NCBI RefSeq assembly: GCF_050030965.1
Contig: NZ_CP188297.1
Span: 2,480,001 to 2,544,000, forward strand
Source: Glutamicibacter sp002979865
GTDB taxonomy: Bacteria; Actinomycetota; Actinomycetes; Actinomycetales; Micrococcaceae
DNA length: 64,000 nt
Direction: 5' to 3'
Shown: positions 16,109 to 25,062 of the stretch, in pieces
How the letters are laid out: the number at the start of each line of letters is the position of its first letter
How positions within the stretch are numbered: position 1 is the stretch's first letter
Notes under the pieces: model-generated
What the model was told of the DNA's origin: nothing
Database searches by the model: none
Seen by the model: the letters and a program-made list of their open reading frames with translations, nothing else
Translations under genes and position numbers: made by a program

Positions 16109-17563
16109 CTAGTGGCGCTGCGCCTTCTTGCCATCGCTGAGGAACGCTACAACGAGCACAGCAGCCACGCCGATGAAGCCTGGCAGCATCAGTGCCTGTC
16201 CCAGGCCAACAGACGTGGCTTCCATGATCACCGCAGGATCCTTGGAATCTGCCTGCGCGATCTGTGCCGAAATGCGGGCATCCATCATCACCGCGATCAG
16301 CGCAGAACCAAGCACTGAACCGATTTGCCGGGTGGTGTTGTAAATCCCTGAACCGGCACCCGCATCACGCGCGGTCAAGTCCTTGGTGGCTGCCAGCGAC
16401 AGCGATGGCCAGATCATGGCTGAACCGATGCCTTGAACCGCTGAAGGAATCAGCAGCATCCACAGCGGGATATCGGCGTGCATCATGAAGGCGTAGACCA
16501 CCGTGGCACCGCCAAACAGGAAGAACCCGGGCACGGCCAAGATCCGCGGGCTGAGCTGATTGACCTTCTTTCCCAGCTGCGGCGCGAGGAAGATCGCCAC
16601 GAAAGCCATCGGAGAAATCATCAACGCGGATTCGGTGGGAGTCAGGCCTCGGACATTCTGCAAGAAGAACACCATCGGCAAGGCGATGGTCGCGATGGTC
16701 AGGCCCATGAAGGTGATCGCGACATTGGCCAAGGAGAAATTGCGGACCTTGAACAATCGCAGCGGAACCAGCGGTTCAGACGTGGTCTTGGACTGCCACC
16801 AGATGAAGGCTCCCATCAGCACCGCGCCGATGATAATCAGATGCCACGAATTCAGCGGGCCAATGAATGGTTCCCAATTGGTGGCATCGCCTTCCTGGAT
16901 GCCGAAGACCAAGCAGAACATGGCCAACGCCGAAAGGATGACGCCGAACCAGTCGAAGGAATGCGCTTGGGATTCAAGGGCTGGCACGAATTTGAAGACC
17001 ATGGTCAAGCTGACTACCGCGATGGGCAAGTTGATGAAGAAGATCCATTCCCAGCCGATGGAGTCCACCAGCAGACCGCCGGCAATCGGACCGATCAGCG
17101 AAGCGATGCCCGCCACTGCACCCCATAGGCCCATGGCTGCACCGCGGTGCTGATAAGGGAAGAGGCGGGTAATGAGCGTCATCGCCTGAGGGGAAATCAT
17201 CGAAGCGCCAAGGCCCTGGACGGCGCGCGCCGCCACCAGCGAGCCGAGGGAATCGGACAAGCCGCACCACAGCGAGGCCAGCGAGAAGACCACCATGCCG
17301 ATGAGGTAGATATTGCGCGGACCGAAGCGGTCACCGAGGCGCCCGGTGACCAGCAGCGGCACCGCGAAGGTGAGCAGGTACGCGCTGTTGACCCACAAGA
17401 TGCTGGAGATATCGGCGTCCAGCGACGTCATGATGGAGGGCATTGCGGTGGACACGATCGTGGTGTCCAGCAGGATCATGAAGAAGCCGATGACCAGTGC
17501 CCAGAGGGCACGCCAGGCGGCTTTCTTGTCGAAGTGTGTTTCGGGATTCGCAGTTTCAGGCAC
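16109..17563 (-). CDS. MFS multidrug exporter, DHA2 (EmrB/QacA) family
   Basis: 484 residues with about 14 hydrophobic segments, the length and topology of the 14-TM DHA2 drug:proton antiporters. LDTTIVSTAMPSI in helix 1 and LVTGRLGDRFGPRN (motif A) are characteristic. It probably exports hydrophobic or cationic drugs at the cytoplasmic membrane; the substrate is unknown. The start is GTG 17563 without a clear ribosome site. No regulator is adjacent. Confidence 0.85.
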   Translation of the reverse strand: MPETANPETHFDKKAAWRALWALVIGFFMILLDTTIVSTAMPSIMTSLDADISSILWVNSAYLLTFAVPLLVTGRLGDRFGPRNIYLIGMVVFSLASLWCGLSDSLGSLVAARAVQGLGASMISPQAMTLITRLFPYQHRGAAMGLWGAVAGIASLIGPIAGGLLVDSIGWEWIFFINLPIAVVSLTMVFKFVPALESQAHSFDWFGVILSALAMFCLVFGIQEGDATNWEPFIGPLNSWHLIIIGAVLMGAFIWWQSKTTSEPLVPLRLFKVRNFSLANVAITFMGLTIATIALPMVFFLQNVRGLTPTESALMISPMAFVAIFLAPQLGKKVNQLSPRILAVPGFFLFGGATVVYAFMMHADIPLWMLLIPSAVQGIGSAMIWPSLSLAATKDLTARDAGAGSGIYNTTRQIGSVLGSALIAVMMDARISAQIAQADSKDPAVIMEATSVGLGQALMLPGFIGVAAVLVVAFLSDGKKAQRH

Positions 17564-17624
17564 TGGTCAAGGCTAGTCCCTATCAGCCCTGTGCGGAACG
17601 GATAGCGAAACTATGCATAGGAAA

Positions 17625-18623
17625 TCAGTCGAAACTCACATCGCCCGAGATGCGGGTGGCGACATCGCCACTGACCCAGACGCCTTTTTCGGTAGCTTCA
17701 ATATGCAAGATCGCTTCGCGGCCCAAACGCGTGCCCTGGCGCACGGTATAGCGCTGGGGTGCATAACCGGTCTGCGTCAGCCAGATGCCGAACGCAGCAT
17801 TCAGCGAACCGGTGGCAGGGTCTTCCGGAACAGCCTCGCCGGGAATGAAGGCACGGACCTCATAGTCCGCCGGAGGCTGCAGCACCACATTGCGGAAGCG
17901 CTCTTCGGAACGCTCAAAATCAGAGAAGTCCAGCGGACGCAGCTCTTCGCGGGTACCGGAAACGCGCGGCATGACCGATCCGCGCGGTTGCCACACGCTC
18001 TGCGAAACGCTGGCTGCGGTGTAGGGGCCGATGACGCCTACTTCCAATCCCTGCAGCGCCTCATAGTCAGGTTCGATGCCCAGCACGATATCGGCGTCAC
18101 GCAGCACCAGGCCCGCAGGATGCGGACCGTTGACCAGCCACTGGTGGTCCACCACGTCTTCTTCGCGAATGCCCAGCCCGGCAATCGCCCATTGCAGGAC
18201 ATCTGGTTCCAAAGGGCCCGACCTGGTCAGCGGGGGTGCGAGGAAGGCCAAGCGCCGCGAGTGGCGGTCGCTGCTTTCCCGTTCCACACGCACCGGAATC
18301 AGCCCGGCACCGCATTGCTGGATCAGATGGCCTGCGGGACCAGCCTCGCCACCGGACTCCAGCCAAGCATGAGCCGCGCCCAGCGTCGGATGGCCAGCAA
18401 AGGGCAGCTCGGTGCTCGGGGTGAAAATGCGAATGGCGTAGTCCGCTTCCTCATCAGTGGGCTCGACGAAGAATACAGTTTCCGCAAGATTCAGCCACTG
18501 CGCAAAGTGCTGCATCTGGTCATCGCTCAGGCTGTCGGCATTGAACACGACTCCCAGGCCATTGCCGTTGAAAGCAGTGGGTGCAAAGACATCAACCTGC
18601 TGATAAGAGAATGTGCGCGACAT
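17625..18623 (-). CDS. PhzF family isomerase-like protein
   Basis: 332 residues with the two-lobed PhzF/diaminopimelate-epimerase fold. Visible family elements are YQQVDVFAPTAFNGNGLGVV, NLAETVFFVEP (the catalytic Glu of PhzF is in this NLSET/NLAET motif), RIFTPSTELPFAGHPTLGAAH and EDPATGSLNAAFG. In Pseudomonas PhzF isomerises a phenazine precursor, but most bacterial members have unknown substrates and no phenazine cluster is present here. The start is taken as ATG 18623; ATG 18632 is possible. Confidence 0.85.
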   Translation of the reverse strand: MSRTFSYQQVDVFAPTAFNGNGLGVVFNADSLSDDQMQHFAQWLNLAETVFFVEPTDEEADYAIRIFTPSTELPFAGHPTLGAAHAWLESGGEAGPAGHLIQQCGAGLIPVRVERESSDRHSRRLAFLAPPLTRSGPLEPDVLQWAIAGLGIREEDVVDHQWLVNGPHPAGLVLRDADIVLGIEPDYEALQGLEVGVIGPYTAASVSQSVWQPRGSVMPRVSGTREELRPLDFSDFERSEERFRNVVLQPPADYEVRAFIPGEAVPEDPATGSLNAAFGIWLTQTGYAPQRYTVRQGTRLGREAILHIEATEKGVWVSGDVATRISGDVSFD

Positions 18624-18718
18624 ACTTAGCATGGTGGCACATTAATCAGCAGGTTGACCCGGTGTTACGTGGTACGTCACGCAAAAAGTTGCGAACGCAT
18701 CAAGGAAATGAACCTTCT

Positions 18719-19264
18719 TTACCAATGGTGCGCAACATCGATGACCAAGCGTGAACCGTCGCCAGGTCCAGGCAGTGCGAACACGCGCATGGGCAGCCGT
18801 GCCCTGGTCGAGAGCCCCACTTTGGTTTCGCCTTCAAAGCTGCCCAGCCACACCAATTGGCGGAACGTCGTGTAGCCCAGATTCTTCACTTCGGCGCCCG
18901 GGTTGAAATCCTCGGTTACCGGGGCCTGCACCAGGATTTCCAGGTTGGCACCGCCAGTGGTGTCCACCTGCAGGCCGGAACCGATTCCGGTCAGTTCGCT
19001 GACATACCTGGCTGAATGGCTGGCAGCTGGTCCTGCGAGATCGATGACCAGCCGGTCAAAGCACAGGTGCCGTCCGGTCCGAAGATTTTCCACTGCGGAA
19101 TGCGTGGACAAGGAGCTGGTTTTGGCCAAGGATCCCCAATAAACCGTTGGGCAGGAAGCAGACGCGAGGGCGGCCGGAGCGGGGGCCGCCGCGGAAGCAG
19201 GCGTCACCACGAGCAAGGCTGCCGCCACCGTGCCTAGAACGATTCCAATTTTTCCGTGGCGCAT
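18719..19264 (-). CDS. Secreted AMIN-like domain protein
   Basis: 181 residues with a classical signal peptide (MRHGKIGIVLGTVAAALLVV, cleavage near ASA|AA) followed by a single domain. CFDRLVIDLAGPAASHSARYV, the VDTTGGANLEILVQAP stretch and the ending GDGSRLVIDVAHHW match the AMIN-like beta-sandwich seen in actinobacterial exported proteins. A cell-wall or polysaccharide-binding role is known only for AMIN relatives. The frame runs on to 19720, but that would cover the divergent channel gene; the signal peptide fixes the start at ATG 19264. Confidence 0.7.
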   Translation of the reverse strand: MRHGKIGIVLGTVAAALLVVTPASAAAPAPAALASASCPTVYWGSLAKTSSLSTHSAVENLRTGRHLCFDRLVIDLAGPAASHSARYVSELTGIGSGLQVDTTGGANLEILVQAPVTEDFNPGAEVKNLGYTTFRQLVWLGSFEGETKVGLSTRARLPMRVFALPGPGDGSRLVIDVAHHW

Positions 19265-19475
19265 ATGGATCACCGTCTCTCTTGGTTTGCGCCCGCAGGC
19301 AGAGCGGACTGCCAGTGAGTCAACTAAAGGCCTGGAATGCGGCAAGCGCAAGGGCAGAAAAGAATTGGAACCACTCTGAGACGCTTCTGCAATGGAGCCG
19401 GAGAACTCCCGGGCCGTAGGGCGGAAGGCAGGTTCCACACAGCATTTATTTAGCGCCATATGACATGCTTTAAAC

Positions 19476-20570
19476 ATGTCACCTACCCCCGTTGAACCCA
19501 TCGGCGAAACCGTCGAGGAAGTCATTACAGCCTCAAGCTTCCTCCCCGAATCGTTGCAATTTTGGGTTGTCCTGCTCATCGGTGCGCTCGTAGCCGCAAT
19601 CCTGGCGTTTGTTTTCAGCGGCGTTTCCCGCCGCGTGCTGCGCCGGATCGGCGTGGACGAAGCCGACGTGAAAGCCACCAGATTCCCGTTCTTCGGCCTG
19701 GTTACCTCGATTATTGCCAAGTCGGCCTTCGCGGTCTTCTATCGAGAACGCACTTGGTACAACCCCTGGCAGTTCGCCATTTTGATCATTCTGGTCTTCT
19801 TCCTCACCTGGTTCATCATCAAGCTGGTGCGCGTGATTGAGACCGGCATGATGGCACGCTTCGAGGTGAGATTCGGTCCAGGGCGCAGGCTGGCCAAGGT
19901 CCAGACGCAGGTCGGCCTGATGCGACGGGTACTGGTTGCGGTGCTCTGCATCATTGCAATCGCCGCGGTGCTGCTGACGATCGAGCAAGTCAGGGCGCTG
20001 GGGGCCGGCCTGTTGGCCTCGGCTGGCCTGGCTTCGGTGGTCGTTGGCCTGGCCGTGCAGTCAACCTTGGCGAACGTATTTGCCGGCTTGCAAGTGGCCT
20101 TTACCGACTCGATTCGCGTGGATGACACGGTGGTAGTCGAGGGGGAACGCGGCACGGTAGAGGAGATCACCCTCTCCTACGTCGTGGTGCACCTGATCGA
20201 CGGGCGCCGGATGATCCTGCCATCGACCTACTTCACCACGACGCCATTTGAGAACTGGTCGCGGCGCAGCACGGAGATCTCCGGAAACGTAGCACTGCAG
20301 CTGAAGCTCAATGCGCCGATTTCCTACCTGCGCCAGCGCAGCAGCGAACTGCTTGAAGCCTCCGACTGGTGGGATGGCCGGGACAATGAGCTGCTCGTGA
20401 CCGACGCGCAAAACGGCTTGCAAACAGTGACCATTTATTTATCCGCGCGCAACGCCGGGGACCTGTGGAACCTGCGCAATATGCTTCGGGAGAAGCTGCT
20501 GGCCGAGCTGGTGGAAAACTACCCTGATTGCCTGCCGGATCCCCGGATGATTCCAAGCAACCCGGTCTAG
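19476..20570 (+). CDS. mscS: Mechanosensitive ion channel, MscS family
   Basis: 364 residues: four hydrophobic segments, the last (GAGLLASAGLASVVVGLAVQ) being the pore-lining Gly/Ala-rich helix, then the beta domain (NVFAGLQVAFTDSIRVDDTV, GTVEEITLSYVVVHLIDGRR, LPSTYFTTTPFENWSR). It releases solutes during hypo-osmotic shock. No Shine-Dalgarno is visible; TATGAC about 12 bases before ATG 19476 could be the -10 of a leaderless transcript. A strong terminator follows. Confidence 0.88.
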   Translation: MSPTPVEPIGETVEEVITASSFLPESLQFWVVLLIGALVAAILAFVFSGVSRRVLRRIGVDEADVKATRFPFFGLVTSIIAKSAFAVFYRERTWYNPWQFAILIILVFFLTWFIIKLVRVIETGMMARFEVRFGPGRRLAKVQTQVGLMRRVLVAVLCIIAIAAVLLTIEQVRALGAGLLASAGLASVVVGLAVQSTLANVFAGLQVAFTDSIRVDDTVVVEGERGTVEEITLSYVVVHLIDGRRMILPSTYFTTTPFENWSRRSTEISGNVALQLKLNAPISYLRQRSSELLEASDWWDGRDNELLVTDAQNGLQTVTIYLSARNAGDLWNLRNMLREKLLAELVENYPDCLPDPRMIPSNPV

Positions 20571-20581
20571 CGGCATAACGG

Positions 20582-20624
20582 AAGCCGCTGATCCCAGTAC
20601 TGTGAACTGGGATCAGCGGCTTTT
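20582..20624 (+). terminator. Rho-independent terminator after mscS
   Basis: A 17-bp perfect stem (20582-20598 with 20606-20622) and a 7-base loop end in TTTT. It is palindromic enough to serve the convergent YqaJ gene too. Confidence 0.9.
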
Positions 20625-20639
20625 GCCGTTTCCGGGGAC

Positions 20640-21284
20640 TTAGAGCCGCAACGCAGCGGGTCCGTAGTCGTTGTAGCGCTCCTGGCGGGCCGTCGCTTCG
20701 CGCAATGCGGAGATGAGCGACTCGGCCTTGCCAATGAGATCCTGGATCAAATCATCGTCGCGTTCCACCCAAAGGTATTCGGGAACCGCGCGCACCGGCA
20801 CGAAATTATCGTGCTCTTCCCAAACGAACAACGTGCGTTCGGCCCCGATCACATGCTGCTGCCAGAGCACCTGGCGCAGGTAGCTCTTGGGGATCTTCTT
20901 GAAGGGCTTGTTGGTGGTCTTGATTTCAGCCAAAACCGGAACTCCCGATGCATCGAAACCCAAGCCATCGGGAGTCGCCAGATGGAGTCTCGAATGCTGC
21001 GAGTGGAAGAGCTGGGAGGAGGGGAAAATATTGAAATTCTCTTGGACCCAGGCAGCGATGACCGGTTCGCGCTTGCGCCCGTGATCGGTGTAGGGATTGC
21101 CGGAGAAGCCATTGCCGTAGAGCTTGTCCCATGCGGCGTTCTTGATGGACTTCTCGGTGGACAACTTGGCCACGTCCGTTGCGGTGATGCCCTGGGCCCG
21201 TGCGCGGAGCCACTCAATGCGGTTGGAAGAGTCGGCTAGAACACGTTCGAAGCATTCATGTTGGACGCCGGGCACAGTAATCAC
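20640..21284 (-). CDS. YqaJ-type viral recombinase / lambda-exonuclease-like nuclease
   Basis: 214 residues with the PD-(D/E)XK layout of the YqaJ/lambda exonuclease family: GITATDVAKL, HGRKREPVIAAW (Glu), ATPDGLGFD (Asp) and VLAEIKTT (E-x-K), then QVLWQQHVIGAERT. Phage members digest 5' ends for recombination. Here no phage genes or annealing protein lie nearby, so it is a stand-alone chromosomal copy, perhaps a domesticated repair or defence nuclease (inference). The start is GTG 21284. Confidence 0.75.
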   Translation of the reverse strand: MITVPGVQHECFERVLADSSNRIEWLRARAQGITATDVAKLSTEKSIKNAAWDKLYGNGFSGNPYTDHGRKREPVIAAWVQENFNIFPSSQLFHSQHSRLHLATPDGLGFDASGVPVLAEIKTTNKPFKKIPKSYLRQVLWQQHVIGAERTLFVWEEHDNFVPVRAVPEYLWVERDDDLIQDLIGKAESLISALREATARQERYNDYGPAALRL

Positions 21285-21348
21285 TTGACCTATTCTTCCC
21301 CATGAATGGGCAAGAACCGTGCACCTTGGGCTTCGAGCTGGCGTGAGA

Positions 21349-21609
21349 CTAGTCGCTGGCTTCAGCGATAGCGGTCAACAGCTGATTGATAGTCGGTGTC
21401 TGGCTGGCACGGAATTTCTCCGTGCCTTCCTGCAATAGCCGAATGACCGGGGTGCTGGTGATTCCCATTTCCTCGCCGCGCTCCACCTGCTCCACGACAT
21501 TGATCTCTTCGACCTCCAACGCGGGCAGCAGTTCCTGCACGCGGGCGACAGCCAGCCGCGTGCGCACGCACGGTGCGCAGAATGGTTGCGTATACAGTTC
21601 CAGCTTCAT
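21349..21609 (-). CDS. Small thioredoxin/glutaredoxin-like protein
   Basis: 86 residues with a CAPC active site near the N-terminus (MKLELYTQPFCAPCVRTR), a later TSTPVIRLL cis-Pro loop and a single thioredoxin fold length. It probably exchanges thiols/disulfides in the cytoplasm. In mycothiol-producing actinobacteria such short proteins may act as mycoredoxin-like reductants, which is an inference. The longer frame upstream has no ribosome site and overlaps the divergent ABC gene, so ATG 21609 is preferred. Confidence 0.75.
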   Translation of the reverse strand: MKLELYTQPFCAPCVRTRLAVARVQELLPALEVEEINVVEQVERGEEMGITSTPVIRLLQEGTEKFRASQTPTINQLLTAIAEASD

Positions 21610-21741
21610 CTGTTGCCTACTGCTCCTGCTGTCGTCGTGAACTAGCTGCCGGCTGCTCCTACCGGGGGATGAGCCTGGCCGGAGGCTACTTGGAACCCTG
21701 CGCTGATGCGCGCGGGTACCATTTGTTGAAAACATTGGGTC

Positions 21742-22485
21742 ATGCTTGAAAATTCCCTTGGCCATCCTCCCGTACTCGCCGCTCACGGACTCTACCGCAG
21801 CTTCGGTTCCACCACTGCACTGAACGGCGTCGATCTGCAGATTTCACTGGGCCAGTCCCTTGCCATCATGGGCCCCTCGGGTTCCGGAAAATCCACGCTG
21901 CTGCACGCACTGGCCGGTATTGAACTTCCCGACGCCGGCAGCATCATGCTGAACTTCCCGGGCCGTGCACCGGTGGATATCCAGGGGCTCAAGGATAAGG
22001 CGCGCACCAGGCTGCGCCGTGAATCCTTCGGCTTCGTCTTCCAATCCGGACTGCTGATTCCCGAGCTCACTGCCGAAGAGAATGTGGCCATGGCCTTGAT
22101 GATCAACGGCGTGCCACGCAACGCCGCCATTTCCAGTGCCGGGGCGGCCCTGGCGGAACTGGGCCTGGCAGGAATGGAGCAACGCCGCATCGGCCAGCTC
22201 TCCGGCGGGCAGCAGCAACGAGTAGCCATTGCCCGCGCGCAGGTCACCGGGGCGATGGTGGTCTTTGCCGATGAACCTACCGGCGCGCTGGATTCAACCA
22301 CGGGCTTCGAAGTGCTGGAGATCTTGCTGCAATGCACCGTCGGTGCCGGAAAATCCCTGGTGATGGTGACCCATGATCCCAATGTCGCCGCGCGCTGCGA
22401 CCGTGTAGTGCAGCTGCAGGACGGCCAGCTGATCAGCGACAGTCTGCACCCATCGGCCACCGTGGATGGCGGTGCCCAGAAGTGA
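21742..22485 (+). CDS. ABC transporter ATP-binding protein, MacB/LolD type
   Basis: 247 residues with Walker A GPSGSGKST, signature LSGGQQQRVAIARA, Walker B VVFADEPTGALD and the switch His (VMVTHDP). This subgroup works with FtsX-like permeases in lipoprotein or peptide extrusion, mechanotransmission or antimicrobial resistance. The next gene starts inside its stop (GTGA overlap) and encodes such a permease. No Shine-Dalgarno precedes ATG 21742. No two-component system is adjacent, so the signal or substrate cannot be guessed. Confidence 0.88.
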   Translation: MLENSLGHPPVLAAHGLYRSFGSTTALNGVDLQISLGQSLAIMGPSGSGKSTLLHALAGIELPDAGSIMLNFPGRAPVDIQGLKDKARTRLRRESFGFVFQSGLLIPELTAEENVAMALMINGVPRNAAISSAGAALAELGLAGMEQRRIGQLSGGQQQRVAIARAQVTGAMVVFADEPTGALDSTTGFEVLEILLQCTVGAGKSLVMVTHDPNVAARCDRVVQLQDGQLISDSLHPSATVDGGAQK

Positions 22486-23807
22486 ATATCCTGCACCTGT
22501 CATGGATGCTTGGCCGGCCGGCGAAGTCCCGGCTGGCACCACTGATCCTGACCGCCAGCGCCTACGCCATGGTCAGCGCGATCCTGCTGATCGTGCTGGG
22601 AGGCGCCTACTCCTTTACCAGTTTCGAATCCGCGGCCCAGGGGATGTACCTGCCATTGGCAGCCTTCGCCGTGGTGCTTCTGGTAGTCCCATTGCTGGTG
22701 CTGGGATCGGCCGCTGCCCGGCTCTCCGCGCGGTCCAATGACCGCGCCCTGTCGTCCTTGCGCTTGCTCGGCGCGACCGGGGCGCAGATCGGCCTCGTGG
22801 CCGTGCTGCAAGCCGCCGGCACGGCGTTGGCCGGCGCACTCGCCGGAATCGTGCTCTACCTCCTGGCCGCACCATTGGCTTCGCTGATTCCGTTCCAAGG
22901 TGCGCCGATCGGTTCGGCCATCTATTTGCCGCTGTGGGTGCTGGCGATAGCAGTAGTCGCTGTCGTGCTCCTCTCGGCAGGCAGTGCATCTGCCGGCTTG
23001 CGCAAATTGGTGATCACCCCGTTGGCGGTGGCAACCCGCAGCACGGTGCCCACCCCCAGCTGGCTGCGCGCGGTGATCACCCTTGCCGGCATTCTGGTGC
23101 TGTACATGGTGTTCTCCAACATGGGCCAGTTCGTGCAGTCCATCGCCGCGATCATCGCAGTGGTGGTTGGCGGTTTCGGCTTCGGCCTGCTGGTGATGAA
23201 CCTGGTCGGTCCGTATCTGGTGGCGAAGGTGGGCAAGGCCAAGCTGCGCAAGGCCAGAACTCCGCAAGAGCTGCTGGCAGCCCGCATGATCCTGGAAAGC
23301 CCTGCCGAATCCTGGCGCCAGGTATCCGGGGTTGCCATGGCTTCGTTCGTCGCGGTGGTGGGCGGCAGCGGGGCCGCCTTGATGGAGCTGACCGGAAGCG
23401 AACTCGATCAGGGCACCTGGCTGGAGCATGTGCCGGCCGATGTCACCACCGGCGTGCTGGTGACCTTGGCGATCAGCTTCATCTGCGTGGCCGCTTCGGC
23501 GGCGATCTCCCAAAGCGCCAGTACCCTGGATCGCGCTGAGCTGTATCGCGGGCTGAACCGGTTGGGCATGCCCTACGAAACGATGAACGCCGCGCGCACC
23601 AAGTCGATCATGATCCCGGCGCTGGCTGCCTCGATCGGTTTCGCCATCGCCTCCACGGTGCTCGTGCTGCCCCTGGCCGGGGCCGCCATCCTGCTCAAGC
23701 CGCTGACGGTCATCACGGTAATTGTCTCCGTGTTACTCGGCTTGCTGCTGGTGCGGGGAGCAATTTTGGTGGCTGATCCGCGGAAGCTGCTAGCAACTAG
23801 AGAATAA
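22482..23807 (+). CDS. FtsX-like ABC permease
   Basis: 441 residues and about 8-10 hydrophobic segments, organised as two FtsX-like modules. The first follows SARSNDRALSSLRLLGATGAQI and the second LYRGLNRLGMPYETMNAARTKSI, both with the coupling-helix motif (RL-GA-G / RLGMP) of the family. It overlaps the ATPase gene by 4 bases (GTG start). Together they make a two-gene type VII ABC system. The start codon lacks its own strong ribosome site, consistent with translational coupling. Confidence 0.8.
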   Translation: MNILHLSWMLGRPAKSRLAPLILTASAYAMVSAILLIVLGGAYSFTSFESAAQGMYLPLAAFAVVLLVVPLLVLGSAAARLSARSNDRALSSLRLLGATGAQIGLVAVLQAAGTALAGALAGIVLYLLAAPLASLIPFQGAPIGSAIYLPLWVLAIAVVAVVLLSAGSASAGLRKLVITPLAVATRSTVPTPSWLRAVITLAGILVLYMVFSNMGQFVQSIAAIIAVVVGGFGFGLLVMNLVGPYLVAKVGKAKLRKARTPQELLAARMILESPAESWRQVSGVAMASFVAVVGGSGAALMELTGSELDQGTWLEHVPADVTTGVLVTLAISFICVAASAAISQSASTLDRAELYRGLNRLGMPYETMNAARTKSIMIPALAASIGFAIASTVLVLPLAGAAILLKPLTVITVIVSVLLGLLLVRGAILVADPRKLLATRE

Positions 23808-23930
23808 AGTCTCTGGTCAGCCCACCGAAAAAACCGCCCGATTTGGTTAGGGTCACTTCAGGGTCGGTGATTAGGGACGTTTCGTGTTGCGTAATGCGCA
23901 GAGAAACGCGTATCGTGGCATACGGCCCGG

Positions 23931-23949
23931 ATAGGCATGCCTAACCTAG
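23931..23949. promoter_or_regulatory. IdeR/DtxR-like iron box upstream of the siderophore uptake operon
   Basis: The 19 bases ATAGGCATGCCTAACCTAG agree at 13 positions with the DtxR/IdeR consensus and contain the perfect core TAGGCATGCCTA. The lipoprotein start lies about 49 bases downstream. Iron-loaded IdeR/DtxR would repress the operon. Confidence 0.6.
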
Positions 23950-23997
23950 CTAAACAAAACGTTGACAGAACCTCGCATAGTCTGGAATCACCGACCC

Positions 23998-25056
23998 ATG
24001 AAAAATTCACGTCGCGCCGGAATTTTCGCCGCTTCAACTGCCATCCTCGCCTTGGGCCTGACCGCCTGCGGCGCGTCGAGCAACTCAGCGGATCCGTCGG
24101 CTGACACTTCAGCCAAGGCCGCAGAAGACTTCACTCCGGTCACCATCGAGAACATCTATGGTGAAACCACGATCGAAAAAGTCCCGGAACGCATTGCGAC
24201 CATCTCGTGGGTCAACGCAGATACCCTGCTGGCTCTGGATACCGTGCCGGTCGGCATGGACACCGACACCTACGGCATGAACGAGAACAACTCCACCGCA
24301 TGGAAGGACGCCGCTCTGGAAGAGCAGGGCGCTTCCATCGGCTCCGAGAAGGCGCCCGTGCAGTACAAGGTGGGCGATGACATCGACTACACCGGCATCG
24401 CCGCCAGCAAGCCCCAAGTCATCTTCGCTCCATACTCGGGGTTGAAGAAGGAGCAGTACGAGAAGCTGCAGGAAATCGCTCCGGTCGTTGGCCCCATCGA
24501 GCCTAACTACCTGACCAGCTGGGAACAGGTCACCGAAGTTGCCGGCCAGATGCTGGGCAAGGAAGAAGAAGCCGACGCCCTGATCGAAGAGATCGAAGGC
24601 AAGCTGGCCAAGGTCGGCGAAGACAACCCAGCGCTGAAGGACACCACCTTCATCGCCGCTGACCTCTCGGCGCCGGATACCGCCTACATCTACTCCGAAG
24701 GCGACACCCGCCCGCGCTTCCTGAGCGCACTGGGCATGACCCAGGCCGAGTACGTGCAGAAGAACGCCGCCAAGGACACCTTCTTCTTCACCGTGTCGCC
24801 GGAAAAGGTCAACGAGTGGGATTCGGACATCGTCTTCGCTTCGGCTGTTGCGGGCAACACCATGGAAGATGTCGTCAAGGGCCAGCCGCTCTACGGCCAG
24901 ATCCCTGCCGCGAAGAACGATGCCGTGGCACTGCCAGGCACCGATGAAGCAACCCTGGCGATCTCCGCGGCTTCGCCGCTGTCCATCGAATGGGCACTGG
25001 ATAACGTAGTTCCAGGCATCGTCAAGGCTGCTGACAACGCAGCTGCCGCGAAGTAG
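23998..25056 (+). CDS. Iron-siderophore ABC transporter substrate-binding lipoprotein
   Basis: 352 residues. The lipoprotein signal ends in ALGLTAC|G (lipobox). The mature part has the two-lobed fold of siderophore/heme/B12 binding proteins: VPERIATISWVNADTLLALD, the GLKKEQYEKLQEIAPVVG stretch and SPLSIEWALDNVVPGI. It captures ferric siderophores outside the membrane and delivers them to the permeases encoded 0.8 kb downstream. The start at ATG 23998 is chosen because it gives a proper lipoprotein signal; an upstream TTG at 23962 would add an unlikely leader. Confidence 0.88.
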   Translation: MKNSRRAGIFAASTAILALGLTACGASSNSADPSADTSAKAAEDFTPVTIENIYGETTIEKVPERIATISWVNADTLLALDTVPVGMDTDTYGMNENNSTAWKDAALEEQGASIGSEKAPVQYKVGDDIDYTGIAASKPQVIFAPYSGLKKEQYEKLQEIAPVVGPIEPNYLTSWEQVTEVAGQMLGKEEEADALIEEIEGKLAKVGEDNPALKDTTFIAADLSAPDTAYIYSEGDTRPRFLSALGMTQAEYVQKNAAKDTFFFTVSPEKVNEWDSDIVFASAVAGNTMEDVVKGQPLYGQIPAAKNDAVALPGTDEATLAISAASPLSIEWALDNVVPGIVKAADNAAAAK

Positions 25057-25062
25057 CTCCGG

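Noticed and set aside
19265..19720. N-terminal extension of the AMIN-like protein
   Set aside because: It would cover the divergent channel gene, and the signal peptide begins at 19264.
23962..23997. TTG 23962 as the siderophore lipoprotein start
   Set aside because: The added residues push the lipoprotein signal inward; ATG 23998 gives a normal signal.
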